Shown here: piece by piece, positions 12,186-26,583 of the stretch
Numbering within the stretch: position 1 is the first letter of the stretch
Layout of the letters: each line of letters starts with the position of its first letter
Origin: Agelas oroides
Taxonomy: Eukaryota > Porifera > Demospongiae > Agelasida > Agelasidae
Assembly: GCA_949130485.1 (NCBI GenBank)
Contig: OX422198.1
Location: forward strand, 4,527,262 to 4,591,261
Reading direction: 5' to 3'
Length of the DNA: 64,000 nt
The notes under the pieces: generated by a model
What the model saw: only the letters and a program-made list of their open reading frames with translations
Databases searched by the model: none
Told to the model about the DNA's origin: nothing
Program-made: the position numbers and the translations under genes

Positions 12186-14341
12186 CTCTACGTGATTCTA
12201 CATTACTCTACTACATTCTACCATGGCTCTACTTGACTCTCCTTCAGTCCACTACACTCTACTTTGGCTCTACTTGGCTCTACTTGCCTCTACTACACAC
12301 TACCATGGCTCTACTGCACTCTACCATGGCTCTACTTGGCTCTACTTGACTCTACTACACTATACCATCGCTCTACTCCATTGTACCATGGCTCTACTTG
12401 ACACTACATGACTCTACTACATTCTACCATGGCTCTACTTGACTCTACTACATTTTACGATGGCTCTACTTGGATCTACTTGGCTCTACTTGACTCTACT
12501 ACACTATACCATTGCTAGACCTGGCTCTACTTGTCTCTACTTCACTCTACCTTGGCTCTACTACATCCTACCATGGATCCACGTGATTTTACTTGACTCT
12601 ACTGCACTCTACCATGCCTCTACCTGGCTCTACTACATTCTACCCTGGCTCTACTTGACTCTACATGAATCTACTACATTCTACCATGGCTCTACTTGAC
12701 TCTCCTTGAGTCCAGTACACTCTAACTTGGCTCTACTTCGCTCTACTTGACTCTACTACACTCTACCATGGCTCTACTTGGCTCAACTACACTCTACCAT
12801 GGCTCTACTTGGCTCTACTTGACTCTACTACACTATACCATGGCTCTACTCCATTGTACCATGGCTCTACTTGACACTAGATCACTCTACTACATTCTAC
12901 CATGGTTCTACTTGACTCTACTACATTCTACGATGGCTCTACTTGGCTGTACTTGATTCTACTACACTATACCTTTGCTAGACCTGGCTCTTCTTGTCTG
13001 TACTTCACTCTACTTTAGCTGTACTACATGCTACCATGGATCCACGTGACTCTACTTGTCTCTACTACACTCTACCATGGCTCTACCTGGCTCTACTACA
13101 TTCTACCATGGCTCTACTTGACTACATGACTCTACTACATTCTACCATGGCTCTAATTGACTCTGCTTGAGTCCACTACACTCTACCTTGACTCTACTTG
13201 GCTCTATTTGACTGTACTACACACTACCATGGCTCTACTTGGCTCTACTACACTCTACCATGGCTCTACTTGGCTCTACTTGACTCTACTTGACTCTACT
13301 ACATTCTGCCGTGGTTCTACTTGACTCTACGTGACTGTACTACACTCTACCTTGGCTTTACTACTTTCTGCCATGATTCCACGTGACTCTACTTGACTCT
13401 CTACCTGGCTCTACTACATTCTACCATGGCTCTACTTGGCTCTAAATGACTCTACTACATGCTACCATGGCTCTACTTGTCTCTACATGACTCTACTGCA
13501 TGCTACCGTGGCTCTACCCCATTGTACCATGGCTCTACTTGACACTACATGATTCTACTAAGTTCTACCGTGTCTCTTCTTGACTCTATTTGACTCTCCT
13601 ACACCCTACCATTACTCTACGTGTCTCTACTATACTCTACCATGGCTCTACTTTGCTCTACTTGACTCTACTACACCCTACCATGGCTCTACTTGTCTCT
13701 ACTTGACTCTACTACACTCTACCATGGCTCTACTACATTCTACCATTGCTCCATGTTACTCTACTAGACTCTACTACATTCTACAATAGCTCTACTTGAC
13801 TCTACTACACTATACCATGGCTCTACTTGGCTCTACATGACTCTACTACATGCTACCGTGGCTCTACTTGGCTCTACCTCACTCTACTACACTCTACCAT
13901 GGCTCTACTTGGCTCTACTACACTCTACGATGGTTCTATTTGGCTCTATTTGACTCTACTACACTATATCATTGCTAGACCTGGCTGTACTTATCTCTAC
14001 TACACTCTACCTTGGCTCTACTACATCCTACCATGGATCATCGTGACTCTACTTGACTCTACCACACTCTACCATGGCTCTACCTGGCTCTACTACATTC
14101 TACCATGGTTCTACTTGACTCTGCATAATCATACTACATTCTACCATGGCTCTACTTGACTCTACTTGACTCTACTACATTCTAACATGGCTCAACGTGA
14201 CTCTACTTGACTCTACTGCATTCTACCAATGATCTACCTGGCTCTACTACATTCTACCATGGCTCTACTTGGCTCTACATGACTCTACTACATGCTACCA
14301 TGGCTCTACTTGGCTCTACTTGAGTCTACTACACTCTACCA

Positions 14342-14619
14342 TTGCTGTACTTGGCTCTACTTGACTCTACTACACTCTACCATGGCTCTACTCCATTGTA
14401 TACCATGGCTATTCTTCACACTACATGGCTCTACTACATTCTACCATGGTTCCAATTGAATCTACTACACTCTACCATAGCTCTACTCCATTATACCATG
14501 GCTCTACTTCACACTACATGCATATGACTCTACTACATTCTACCATAGCTCTACTTCACTCTACTACATTCTACGATGGCTCTACTTGGCTCTACTTGAC
14601 TCTACTACACTATACCATT
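14342..14619 (+). repeat. Block A copy 7, chimeric end
   Basis: Partner of copy 3 (offset 10909), with the same CCATTATACC and CTTCACACTAC marks and the same early exit from the block A order. Confidence 0.85.
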
Positions 14620-17600
14620 GCTAGACCTGGCTCTACTTGTCTCTACTTCAGTCTACCTTGGCTCTACTACATCCTACCATGCATCCACGTGATTTTACTT
14701 GACTCTACTACACTCTATCATCGCTCTACCACGTTGTACTACATTCTACCATGGCTCTACTTGACTCTACATGACTCTACTACATTCTACCATGGCTCTA
14801 CTTGACTCTCCTTGAGTCCACTACACTCTAACTTAGTTCTACTTTGCTCTACTTGACTCTACTACACACTACCATGGCTCTACTTGGCTCACCTACACTC
14901 TACAATGGCTCTACTTGGCTCTACTTGATCTACTACACTATACCATGGCTCTACTCCATTGTACAATGGCTCTCCTTGACACTACATGACTCTACTACAT
15001 CCTACCATGGCTCTACTTGACTCTACTACATTCTACGATGGCTCTACTTGGCTCTACTTGACTCTACTACACTATACCATTGCTAGACCTGGCTCTACTT
15101 GTCTCTACTTCGCTCTACCTTTGCTCTACTACATCCTACCATGGATCCACGTGACTCTACTTGACTCTTCTACACTCCACCATGGGTCTACCTGGCTCAA
15201 CTACATTCTACCATGGCTCTACTTGACTCTACATGACTCTACTACATTCTACCATGGCTCAACTTGGCTCTACTTGACTCTACTATCCTCTACAATGGCT
15301 CTACTCAATTGTACCATGGCTCTACTTGACACTACATGACTCTACTACATTCTAACTTAGCTCTACTTGACTCTACTACACACTACGATGGCTCTACTTG
15401 GCTCTACTTGACTCTAGTATACTATACCATTGCTAAACCTGGCTCTCCTTGTCTCTACTACACTCTACCTTGGCTCTACTACATCCTACCATGGATCCAC
15501 GTGACTCTACTTGACTCTACTACACTCTACCCTGGCTCTACCTGGCTCTACTACATTCTACCATGGCTCTACTTGACTCTACATGACACTACTACATTCT
15601 ACCATGACTCTACTTGACTGTACTTGACTCTACTACACTCTACCATGGCTCTACTTGGCTCTACTTGACTCTACTACACTCTACCATGTCTCTACTACAT
15701 TCTACCATGGCTCCACGTGACTCTACGTGAGTCCACTACACTCTACTTTGGCTCTACTTGGCTCTACTGGCCTCTACTACACACTACCATGCCTCTACAT
15801 GGCTCCACTACACTCTACCATGGCTCTACTTGGCTCTACTTGACTCTACTACACTATACCATGGCTCTACTCCATTGTACCACGCCTCTACTTGACAATA
15901 CATGACTCTACTACATTCTACCATGGCTCTACTTCACTCTACTACACACTACGATGGCTCTACTTGGCTCTACTTGACTCTACTACACTATACCATGTCT
16001 CTACTACATTCTACCATGGCTCCACGTGACTCTACGTGAGTCCACTACACTCTACTTTGGCTCTACTTGGCTCTACTGGCCTCTACTACACACTACCATG
16101 CCTCTACATGGCTCCACTACACTCTACCATGGCTCTACGTGGCTCTACTTGACTCTACTACACTATACCATGGCTCTACTCCATTGTACCACGCCTCTAC
16201 TTGACACTACATGACTCTACTACATTCTACCATGGGTCTACTTGACTCTACTACATTCTACGATGGCTCTACTTGGCTCTACTTGACTCTACTACACTAT
16301 ACCATTGCTAGGCCTGGCTTTACTTGTCTCTACTTCACTCTACCTTGTCTCTAGTGCATCCTACCATGGATCCACGTGACTCTACTTGACTCTACTACAC
16401 TCTACCATCGCTCTACCTGGCTCTTCTACATTCTACCATGGCTCTACTTGACTCTATACATGACTCTATTACATTCTACCATGGCTCTACTTGGCTCTCC
16501 TTGAGTCCACTACACTCTATCTTGGCTCTACTTTGCTCTACTTGACTCTACTACACACTACCATGGCTCTACTTGACTCTACTACACTCTACCATGGCTA
16601 TACTTGGCTCTACTAAACTCTACCATGGCTCTACTTGGCTGTACTTAACTCTACTACAGTATACCATGGCTCTAATACATTGTACCATGGCTCTACTTGA
16701 CACTACATGACTCTACTACATTCTATCATGGGTCTACTTTTCTCTACTACATTCTATGATGGCTGTACTTGGCTCTACTTGACTCTACTACACTATACCA
16801 TTGTTAGACCTGGCTCTACTTGTCTCTACTTCACTCTACCTTGGCTCTACTACATCCTACCATGGATGAACGTGACTCTACTTGACTCTACTACACTCTA
16901 CCATGGCTCTACCTGGATTTACTACATTCTACCATGGCTCTACTTGACTCTACATGACTCTACTACATTCTACCATGGCTCTACTTGACTCTACTTGAGT
17001 CCACTACACTCTACCTTGGCTCTACTTGGCTCTACTTGGCTCTACTTGACTCTACTACACTCTACCATGTCTCTACTACATTCTAGCATGGCTCTACTTG
17101 ACTTTACTTGACTCTACTGCACTCTACCATGGCTCTACTTAGCTCTAGTTGACTCTACTACACACTACCAGGACTCTACTTGGCTCTACTACACTCTACC
17201 ATGGCTCTACTTGGCTGTACCTGAATCTACTACACTATACCATGGCTCTACTCCATTGTACAATGGCTCTACGTGACACTACATGACTCTACTACACTCT
17301 ACCATGTCTCTACTACATTCTACCATTGCTCCATGTGACTCTACGTGACTCTACGATATTCTACCATAGCTCTACTTGACTCTGTATGCCTCTACTACAT
17401 TCTACCATGGCTCTACTTCACTCTACTACATTCTACGTTGGCTCTACTTGACTCTACTTGACTCTACTACACTATACCATTGCTATACCTGGCTCTACTT
17501 GTCTCTACTACACTCTACCTTGGCTCTACTACATCCTACCATGGATCCACGTGACTCTACTTGACTGTACTACACCCTACCATGGGTCTACCTGGCTCTA

Positions 17601-18086
17601 CTGCATTCTACCATGGCTCTACTTGACTCTACATGACTCCACTACATTCTACCATGGCTCAACTTGGCTCTACTTGACTCTACTACACTCTACCATGGCT
17701 CTACTCCATTGTATCATGGCTCTACTTGACACTACATGATTCTACTAAGTCCTACCGTGGCTCTTGTTGACTCTACTTGACTCTCCTACACCCTACCATT
17801 CCTCTACGTGTCTATACTACACTCTACCATGGCTCTACTTTGCTGTACTTGACTCTACTACACTCTACCATGGCTCTACTTGTCTCTACTTGACTCTACT
17901 ACACTCTACCATGGGTCTACTACATTCTACCATTGCTCCACGTTACTCTACTTGGCTCTACTACATTCTACAATAGCTCTACTTGACTCTACTACATTCT
18001 ACCATGGCTCTACTTGTCTCTACATGACTCTACTACATGCTACCATGGCTCTACTTGGCTCTACTTGAGTCTACTACACTCTACCA

Positions 18087-18499
18087 TTGCTGTACTTGGC
18101 TCTACTTGACTCTACTACACTCTACCATGGCTCTACTCCATTGTATACCATGGCTATTCTTCACACTACATGGCTCTACTACATTCTACCATGGTTCCAA
18201 TTGAATCTACTACACTCTACCATAGCTCTACTCCATTATACCATGGCTCTACTTGACACTACATGCACATGACTCTACTACATTCTACCATAGCTCTACT
18301 TCACTCTACTACATTCTACGTTGGCTCTACTTGGCTCTACTTGACTCTACTACACTATACCATTGCTAGACCTCGCTCTACTTGTCTCTACTACACTCTA
18401 CCTTGGCTCTACTACATCCTACCATGGTTCCACGTCACTTTTCTTTACTCTACTACACTCTACCATGGCTCTACCTGGCTCTACTGCATTCTACCTTGA
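18087..18499 (+). repeat. Block A copy 8, CACATG type
   Basis: Carries TGCACATGAC in place of TGCATATGAC, TACGTTGG, and CACGTCACTTTT, which destroys the CACGTG palindrome. This set of changes defines the type found in the 2-kb HORs. Confidence 0.9.
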
Positions 18500-19795
18500 C
18501 TCTACGTGACTCTACATGACTCTACTACATTCTTCCATGGCTCTACTTGACTCTCCTTGAGTCCAGTACACTCTAACTTGGCTCTACTTGGCTCTACTTG
18601 ACTCTACTACACTCTACCATGGCTCTACTTGGCTCAACTACACTCTACCATGGCTCTACTTGGCTCTACTTGACTCTACTACACTATACCATGGCTCTAC
18701 TCCATTGTACCATGCCTCTACTTGACACTAGATCACTCTACTACATTCTACTATGGCTCTACTTGACTCTACTACATTCTACGATGGCTCTACTTGGCTG
18801 TACTTGACTCTACTACACTATACCATTGCTAGACCTGGCTGTACTTGTCTCTACTTCACTCTACCTTAGCTGTACTACATCCTTCCATGGATCCACGTGA
18901 CTCTACTTGACTCTACTACACACTACCATGGCTCTACTTGGCTCTACTACACTCTACCATGACTCTACTTGGCTCTACTTGACTCTACTTGACTCCACTA
19001 CATTCTGCCATGGCTCTACTTGACTCTACGTGACTGTACTACACTCTACCTTGGCTCTACTACTTTCTGCCATGGTTCCACATGACTCTACTTGACTCTA
19101 CTGCATTCTACCATGGCTCTACCTGGCTCTACTACATTCTACCATGGGTCTACTTGGCTCTAAATGACTCTACTACATGCTACCATGGCTCTACTTGTCT
19201 CTACATGACTCTACTGCATGCTACCGTGGCTCTACTTGACACTACATGATTCTTCTAACTTCTACCGTGGCTTTTCTTGACTCTACTTGACTCTCCTACA
19301 CCCTACCATTACTCTACGTGTCTCTACTACACTCTACCATGGCTCTACTTTGCTCTACTTGACTCTACTACACCCTACCATGGCTCTACTTGAATCTACT
19401 ACATTCTACAATAGCTCTACTTGACTAAACTACACTATACCATGGCTTTACTTGGCTCTACATGACTCTACTACATGCTACCGTGGCTCTACTTGGCTCT
19501 ACCTCACTCTACTACACTCTACCATGACTCTACTTGGCTCTACTACACTCTATGATGGTTCTACCTCACTCCACTACACTCTACCATGGCTCTACTTGGC
19601 TCTACTACACTCTACGATGGCTCTATTTGGCTCTACTTGACTCTACTACACTATATCATTGCTAGACCTGGCTGTACTTGTCTCTACTACACTCTACCTT
19701 GGGTCTACTACATCCTACCATGGATCCTCGTGACTCTACTTGAGACTACCACACTCTACCATGGCTCTACCTGGCTCTACTACATTCTACCATGA
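18087..19795 (+). repeat. About-2-kb HOR, shortened copy
   Basis: Begins with block A and follows the same module order as 23236-24975 (initial offset 5149). Relative to that copy it lacks 21 and then 72 bp between about 19.2 and 19.4 kb and keeps 62 bp near 19.5 kb that the later copy lacks. At about 19795 it switches into the segment that elsewhere follows block A (as at 25621), so the HOR was cut and rejoined there. Confidence 0.8.
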
Positions 19796-20190
19796 CTCTA
19801 CGTGACTCTACATGACTCTACTACATTCTACCATGGCTCTACTTGACTCTCATTCAGTCCACTACACTCTACTTTAGCTCTACTTGGCTGTACTTGCCTC
19901 TACTACACACTACCATGGCTCTACTTGGCTCTACTGCACTCTACCATGGCTCTACTTGGCTCTACTTGACTCTACTACACTATACCATGGCTCTACTCCA
20001 TTGTACCATGGCTCTACTTGACACTACATGACTATACTACATTCTACCATGGCTCTACTTGACTCTACTATATTTTACGATGGCTCTACTTGGCTCTACT
20101 TGGCTCTACTTGACTCTACTACACTATACCATTGATAGACCTGGCTCTACTTGTCTCTACTTCACTCTACCTTGGCTCTACTACATCCTA

Positions 20191-20205
20191 CCATGGATCC
20201 ACGTG
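20191..20205 (+). repeat. Composite palindrome variant CCATGGATCCACGTG (representative)
   Basis: Three palindromes overlap or abut within 15 bp: CCATGG, TGGATCCA and CACGTG. This variant monomer end recurs at fixed places in the HORs throughout the window, for example near 4190, 6940, 15140, 22732, 30890, 41330, 46915 and 57105. CACGTG is the core of the canonical E-box; any protein binding here is conjecture. Confidence 0.8.
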
Positions 20206-22002
20206 ATTTTACTTGACTCTACTGCACTCTACCATGGCTCTACCTGGCTCTACTACATTCTACCATGGCTCTACTTGACTCCACAGACTCTACTACATTC
20301 TACTATGGCTCTACTTGACTCTCCTTGAGTCCAGTACACTCTAACTTGGCTCTACTTCGCTCTACTTGACTCTACTACACTCTACCATGGCTCTACTTGG
20401 CTCAACTACACTCTACCATGGCTCTACTTGGCTGTACTTGACTCTACTACACTACACCATGGCTCTACTCCATTGTACCATGGCTCTACTTGACACTAGA
20501 TCACTCTACTACATTCTACCATGGCTCTACTTGACTCTACTACATTCTACGATGGCTCTACTTGGCTGTACTTGACTCTACTACCCTATACCATTGCTAG
20601 ACCTGGCTCTACTTGTCTGTACTTCACTCTACCTTAGCTGTACTACATCCTACCATGGATCCACGTGACTCTACTTGACTCTACTACACCCTACCATGGC
20701 TCTACCTGGCTCTACTACATTCTACCATGGCTCTACTTGACTCTGCTTGAGTCGACTACACTCTACCTTGACTCTACTTGGCTCTACTTGACTGTACTAC
20801 ACACTACCAAGGCTCTACTTGGCTCTACTACACTCTACCATGGCTCTACTTGGCTCTACTTGACTCTACTCGACTCTACTACATTCTGCCGTGGCTCTAC
20901 TTGACTCTACGTGACTGTACTACACTCTACCTTGGCTCTACTACTTTCTGCCATGGTTCTACGTGACTCTACTTGACTCTACTGCATTCTACCATGGCTC
21001 TACCTGGCTCTACTACATTCTACCATGGATCTACTTAGCTCTAAATGACTTTACTACATGCTACCATGGCTCTACTTGTCTCTACATGACTCTACTGCAT
21101 GCTATCGTGGCTCTACCCCATTGTACCATGGCTCTACTTGACACTACATAATTCTACTAAGTTCTACCGTGGCTCTTCTTGACTCTACTTGACTGTCCTA
21201 CACCCTACCATTACTCTACGTGTCTCTACTACACTCTACCATGGCTCTACTTTGCTCTACTTGACTCTACTACACCGTACCAACGCTCTACTTGTCTCTA
21301 CTTGACTCTACTACACTCTACCATGGCTCTACTACATTCTACCATTGCTCCACGTTACTCTACTTGACTCTACTACATTCTACAATAGCTCTACTTGACT
21401 CTACTACATTATACCATGGCTCTACTTGGCTCTACATGACTCTACTACATACTACCGTGGCTCTACTTGGCTCTACCTCACTCTACTACACTCTACCATG
21501 GCTCTACTTGGTTCTACTACACTCTATGATGGCTCTACCTCACTCTACTACACTCTACCATGGCTCTACTTGGCTCTACTACACTCTACGATGGCTCTAT
21601 TTGGCTCTACTTGACTCTACTACACTATGTCATTGCTAGACCTGGCTGTACTTGTCTCTACTACACTCTACCTTGGCTCTACTACATCCTACCATGGATC
21701 CTCGTGACTCTACTTGACTCTACCACACTCTACCATGGCTCTACCTGGCTCTACTACATTCTACCATGGTTCTACTTGACTCTGCATGATCATACTACAT
21801 TCTACCATGGCTCTCCTTGACTCTATTTGACTCTACTACATTCTAACACGGCTAAACGTGACTCTACTTGACTCTACTGCATTCTACCAATGATCTACCT
21901 GGCTCTACTACATTCTACCATGGCTCTACTTGGCTCTACATGACTCTACTACATGCTACCATGGCTCTACTTGGCTCTACTTGAGTCGACTACACTCTAC
22001 CA

Positions 22003-22411
22003 TTGCTGTACTTGGCTCTACTTGACTCTACTACACTCTACCATGGCTCTACTCCATTGTATACCATGGCTATTCTTCACACTACATGGCTCTACTACAT
22101 TCTACCATGGTTCCAATTGAATCTACTACACTCTACCATAGCTCTACTCCATTGTACCATGGCTCTACTTGACACTACATGCATATGACTCTACAACATT
22201 CTACCATAGCTCTACTTCACTCTACTACATTCTACGATGGCTCTACTTGGCTCTACTTGACTCTACTACACTATACCATTGCTAGACCTCGCTCTACTTG
22301 TCTCTACTACACTCTACCTTGGATCTACTACATCATACCATGGTTCCACGTGACTCTTCTTGACTCTACTACACTCTACCATGGCTCTACCTGGCTCTAC
22401 TGCATTCTACC
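22003..22411 (+). repeat. Block A copy 9, CATCATACC type
   Basis: Has CTCTACAACATTC, ACATCATACC and CACGTGACTCTTCTTGAC; preceded by GAGTCGACTACAC. The same set recurs at 43028 and 48265. Confidence 0.9.
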
Positions 22412-23235
22412 ATGGCTCTACTTGACTCTACATGACTCCACTACATTCTACCATGGCTCAACTTGGCTCTACTTGACTCTACTACACTCAACCATGGCTC
22501 TACTACATTCTACCATGGCTCCATGTGACTCTACGTGACTCTACGATATTCTACCATAGCTCTACTTGACTCTGTATGCCTCTACTACATTCTACCATGG
22601 CTCTACTTCACTCTACTACATTGTACGTTGGCTCTACTTGACTCTACTTGACTCTACTACACTATACCATTGCTATACCTGGATCTACTTGTCTCTACTA
22701 CACTCTACCTTGGCTCTACTACATCCTACCATGGATCCACGTGACTCTACTTGACTCTACTACACCCTACCATGGGTCTACCTGGCTCTACTGCATTCTA
22801 CCATGGCTCTACTTGACTCTACATGACTCCACTACATTCTACCATGGCTCAACTTGGCTCTACTTGACTCTACTACACTCTACCATGGCTCTACTCCATT
22901 GTATCATGGCTCTACTTGACACTACATGATTCTACTAAGTCCTACCGTGGCTCTTGTTGACTCTACTTGACTCTCCTACACCCTACCATTCCTCTACGTG
23001 TCTATACTACACTCTACCATGGCTCTACTTGTCTCTACTTGACTGTACTACACTCTACCATGGGTCTACTACATTCTACCATTGCTCCACGTTACTCTAC
23101 TTGGCTCTACTACATTCTACAATAGCTCTACTTGACTCTACTACATTCTACCATGGCTCTACTTGTCTCTACATGACTCTACTACATGCTACCATGGCTC
23201 TACTTGGCTCTACTTGAGTCTACTACACTCTACCA

Positions 23236-23648
23236 TTGCTGTACTTGGCTCTACTTGACTCTACTACACTCTACCATGGCTCTACTCCATTGTATACCAT
23301 GGCTATTCTTCACACTACATGGCTCTACTACATTCTACCATGGTTCCAATTGAATCTACTACACTCTACCATAGCTCTACTCCATTATACCATGGCTCTA
23401 CTTGACACTACATGCACATGACTCTACTACATTCTACCATAGCTCTACTTCACTCTACTACATTCTACGTTGGCTCTACTTGGCTCTACTTGACTCTACT
23501 ACACTATACCATTGCTAGACCTCGCACTACTTGTCTCTACTACACTCTACCTTGGCTCTACTACATCCTACCATGGTTCCACGTCACTTTTCTTTACTCT
23601 ACTACACTCTACCATGGCTCTACCTGGCTCTACTGCATTCTACCTTGA
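23236..23648 (+). repeat. Block A copy 10, CACATG type
   Basis: As copy 8, with the private change CTCGCACTAC that is otherwise seen only at 34552-34964. Confidence 0.9.
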
Positions 23649-25208
23649 CTCTACGTGACTCTACATGACTCTACTACATTCTTCCATGGCTCTACTTGAC
23701 TCTCCTTGAGTCTAGTACACTCTAACTTGGCTCTACTTGGCTCTACTTGACTCTACTACACTCTACCATGGCTCTACTTGGCTCAACTACACTCTACCAT
23801 GGCTCTACTTGGCTCTACTTGACTCTACTACACTATACAATGGCTCTACTCCATTGTACCATGCCTCTACTTGACACTAGATCACTCTACTACATTCTAC
23901 TATGGCTCTACTTGACTCTACTACATTCTACGATGGCTCTACTTGGCTGTACTTGACTCTACTACACTATACCATTGCTAGACCTGGCTGTACTTGTCTC
24001 TACTTCACTCTACCTTAGCTGTACTACATCCTTCCATGGATCCACGTGACTCTACTTGACTCTACTACACACTACCATGGCTCTACTTGGCTCTACTACA
24101 CTCTACCATGACTCTACTTGGCTCTACTTGACTCTACTTGACTCCACTACATTCTGCCATGGCTCTACTTGACTCTACGTGACTGTACTACACTCTACCT
24201 TGGCTCTACTACTTTCTGCCATGGTTCCACATGACTCTACTTGACTCTACTGCATTCTACCATGGCTCTACCTGGCTCTACTACATTCTACCATGGGTCT
24301 ACTTGGCTCTAAATGACTCTACTACATGCTACCATGGCTCTACTTGTCTCTACATGACTCTACTGCATGCTACCGTGGCTCTACCCCATTGTACCATGGC
24401 TCTACTTGACACTACATGATTCTTCTAACTTCTACCGTGGCTTTTCTTGACTCTACTTGACTCTCCTACACCCTACCATTACTCTACGTGTCTCTACTAC
24501 ACTCTACCATGGCTCTACTTTGCTCTACTTGACTCTACTACACCCTACCATGGCTCTACTTGTCTCTACTTGACTCTACTACACTCTACCATGGCTCTAC
24601 TGCATTCTACCATTGCTCCACGTTACTCTACTTGAATCTACTACATTCTACAATAGCTCTACTTGACTAAACTACACTATACCATGGCTCTACTTGGCTC
24701 TACATGACTCTACTACATGCTGCCGTGGCTCTACTTGGCTCTACCTCACTCCACTACACTCTACCATGGCTCTACTTGGCTCTACTACACTCTACGATGG
24801 CTCTATTTGGCTCTACTTGACTCTACTACACTATATCATTGCTAGACCTGGCTGTACTTGTCTCTACTACACTCTACCTTGGGTCTACTACATCCTACCA
24901 TGGATCCTCGTGACTCTACTTGAGACTACCACACTCTACCATGGCTCTACCTGGCTCTACTACATTCTACCATGGTTCTACTTGACTCTGCATGATCATA
25001 CTACATTCTACCATGGCTCTACTTGACTCTACTTGACTCTACTACATTCTACCATGGCTCCACGTGATTCTACTTGACTCTACTGCATTCTACCAGTGCT
25101 CTACCTGGCTCTACTACATTCTACCATGGCTCTACTTGGCTCTACATGACTCTACTACATGCTACCATGGCTCTACTTGGCTCTACTTGAGTCTACTACA
25201 CTCTACCA
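23236..25208 (+). repeat. About-2-kb HOR, single copy (1973 bp)
   Basis: Runs from one block A to the next. It matches 34552 onwards at a constant offset of 11316 up to about 24.7 kb, including the private CTCGCACTAC change inside block A, so this copy is especially close to the first member of the 34.5-40.5 kb tandem series. It lacks 62 bp near 24.75 kb. Confidence 0.85.
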
Positions 25209-25621
25209 TTGCTGTACTTGGCTCTACTTGACTCTACTACACTCTACCATGGCTCTACTCCATTGTATACCATGGCTCTTCTTCACACTACATGGCTCTA
25301 CTACATTCTACCATGGTTCCAATTGAATCTACTACACTCTACCATAGCTCTACTCCATTGTATCACGGCTCTACTTAACACTACATGCATATGACTCTAC
25401 TACATTCTACCATAGCTCTACTTCCCTCTACTACATTCTACGATGGCTCTACTTGGCTCTACTTGACTGTAATACACTATACCATTGCTAGACCTCGCTC
25501 TACTTGTCTCTACTACACCCTACCTTGGCTCTACTACATCCTACCATGGTTCAACGTGACTTTTCTTTACTCTACTACACTCTACCATGGCTCTACCTGG
25601 CTCTACTACATCCTACCATGA
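25209..25621 (+). repeat. Block A copy 11, TATCACGG type
   Basis: Has CCATTGTATCACGG, CTTCCCTCTAC and CTGTAATACAC. It keeps the CTTTTCTTTAC end that the other members of this type have lost. Confidence 0.9.
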
Positions 25622-26583
25622 CTCTACGTGACTCTACATGACTGTACTACATTCTACCATGGCTCTACTTGACTCTCATTCAGTCCACTACACTCTACTT
25701 TGGCTCTACTTGGCTCTACTTGCCTCTACTACACACTACCATGGCTCTACTTGGCTCTACTGCACTCTACCATGGCTCTACTTGGCTCTAGTTGACTCTA
25801 CTACACTCTACCATGGCTCTACTCCATTGTACCATGGCTCTACTTGACACTACATGACTCTGCTACATTCTACCATGGCTCTACTTGACTCTACTACATT
25901 TTACGATGGCTCTACTTGGCTCTACTTGGCTCTACTTGACTCTACTACACTATACCATTGCTAGACCTGGCTCTACTTGTCTCTACTTCACTCTATCTTG
26001 GTTCTACTACATCCTACCATGGGTCCACGTGATTTTACTTGACTCTACTGCACTGTACCATGGCTCTACCTTGCTCTACTACATTCTACCATGACTCTAC
26101 TTGACTCTACATGACTCTACTACATACTACCATGGCTCTACTTGGCTCAACTACACTCTACCATGGCTCTACTTGGCTCTACTTGACTCTACTACACTAT
26201 ACCATGGCTCTACTCCATTGTACCATGGCTCTACTTGACACTAGATCACTCTACTACATTCTACCATGGCTCTACTTGACTCTACTACATTCTACGATGG
26301 CTCTACTTGGCTGTACTTGACTCTACTACACTACACCATTGCTAGACCTGGCTCTACTTGTCTGTACTTCACTCTACCTTAGCTGTACTACATCCTACCA
26401 TGGATCAACGTGACTCTACTTGACTCTACTACACTCTACCATGGCTCTACCTGGCTCTACTACATTCTACCATGGCTCTACTTGACTCTACATGACTCTA
26501 CTACATTCTACCATAGCTCTACTTGACTCTGCTTGAGTCCACTACACTCTACCTTGACTCTACTTGGCTCTACTTGACTGTAC
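25575..26583 (+). repeat. 1008-bp tandem duplication, first unit
   Basis: Landmarks at 25669 and 25885 recur at 26677 and 26893, 1008 bp later. The unit starts in the last monomers of a block A and contains the CATTTTACGATGG module. The junction at about 26583 joins two matching half-monomers and leaves the register intact. Confidence 0.8.

Larger units (their letters stand above)
10519..18920 (+). repeat. Super-HOR of about 10.5 kb, copy 2
   Basis: Second copy of the 1-9845 arrangement, with block A at 10757, 11794, 14342 and 18087. Compared with copy 1 it keeps about 370 bp around 13.94-14.3 kb (a block C with its flanks) that copy 1 lacks at about 3414. It has only one instance of the 4.3-5.6 kb module that is amplified in copy 1. 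Correspondence stops near 18920, where the sequence joins a different place in the HOR order. Confidence 0.85.
19796..23235 (+). repeat. Complex segment, copy 1 of 3 (pairs with 40.9 and 46.05 kb)
   Basis: Aligns with 40924-44301 at offset 21128, changing to 21025 near 21.1 kb because the later copy lacks 103 bp, and to 21066 near 23.0 kb because this copy lacks 41 bp. It also aligns with about 46055-48690. All three copies share a small deletion giving CTCCACAGACTC (about 20279, 41407 and 46541) and the CGTACCAACGCTC variant (about 21284, 42302 and 47537). Confidence 0.85.
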
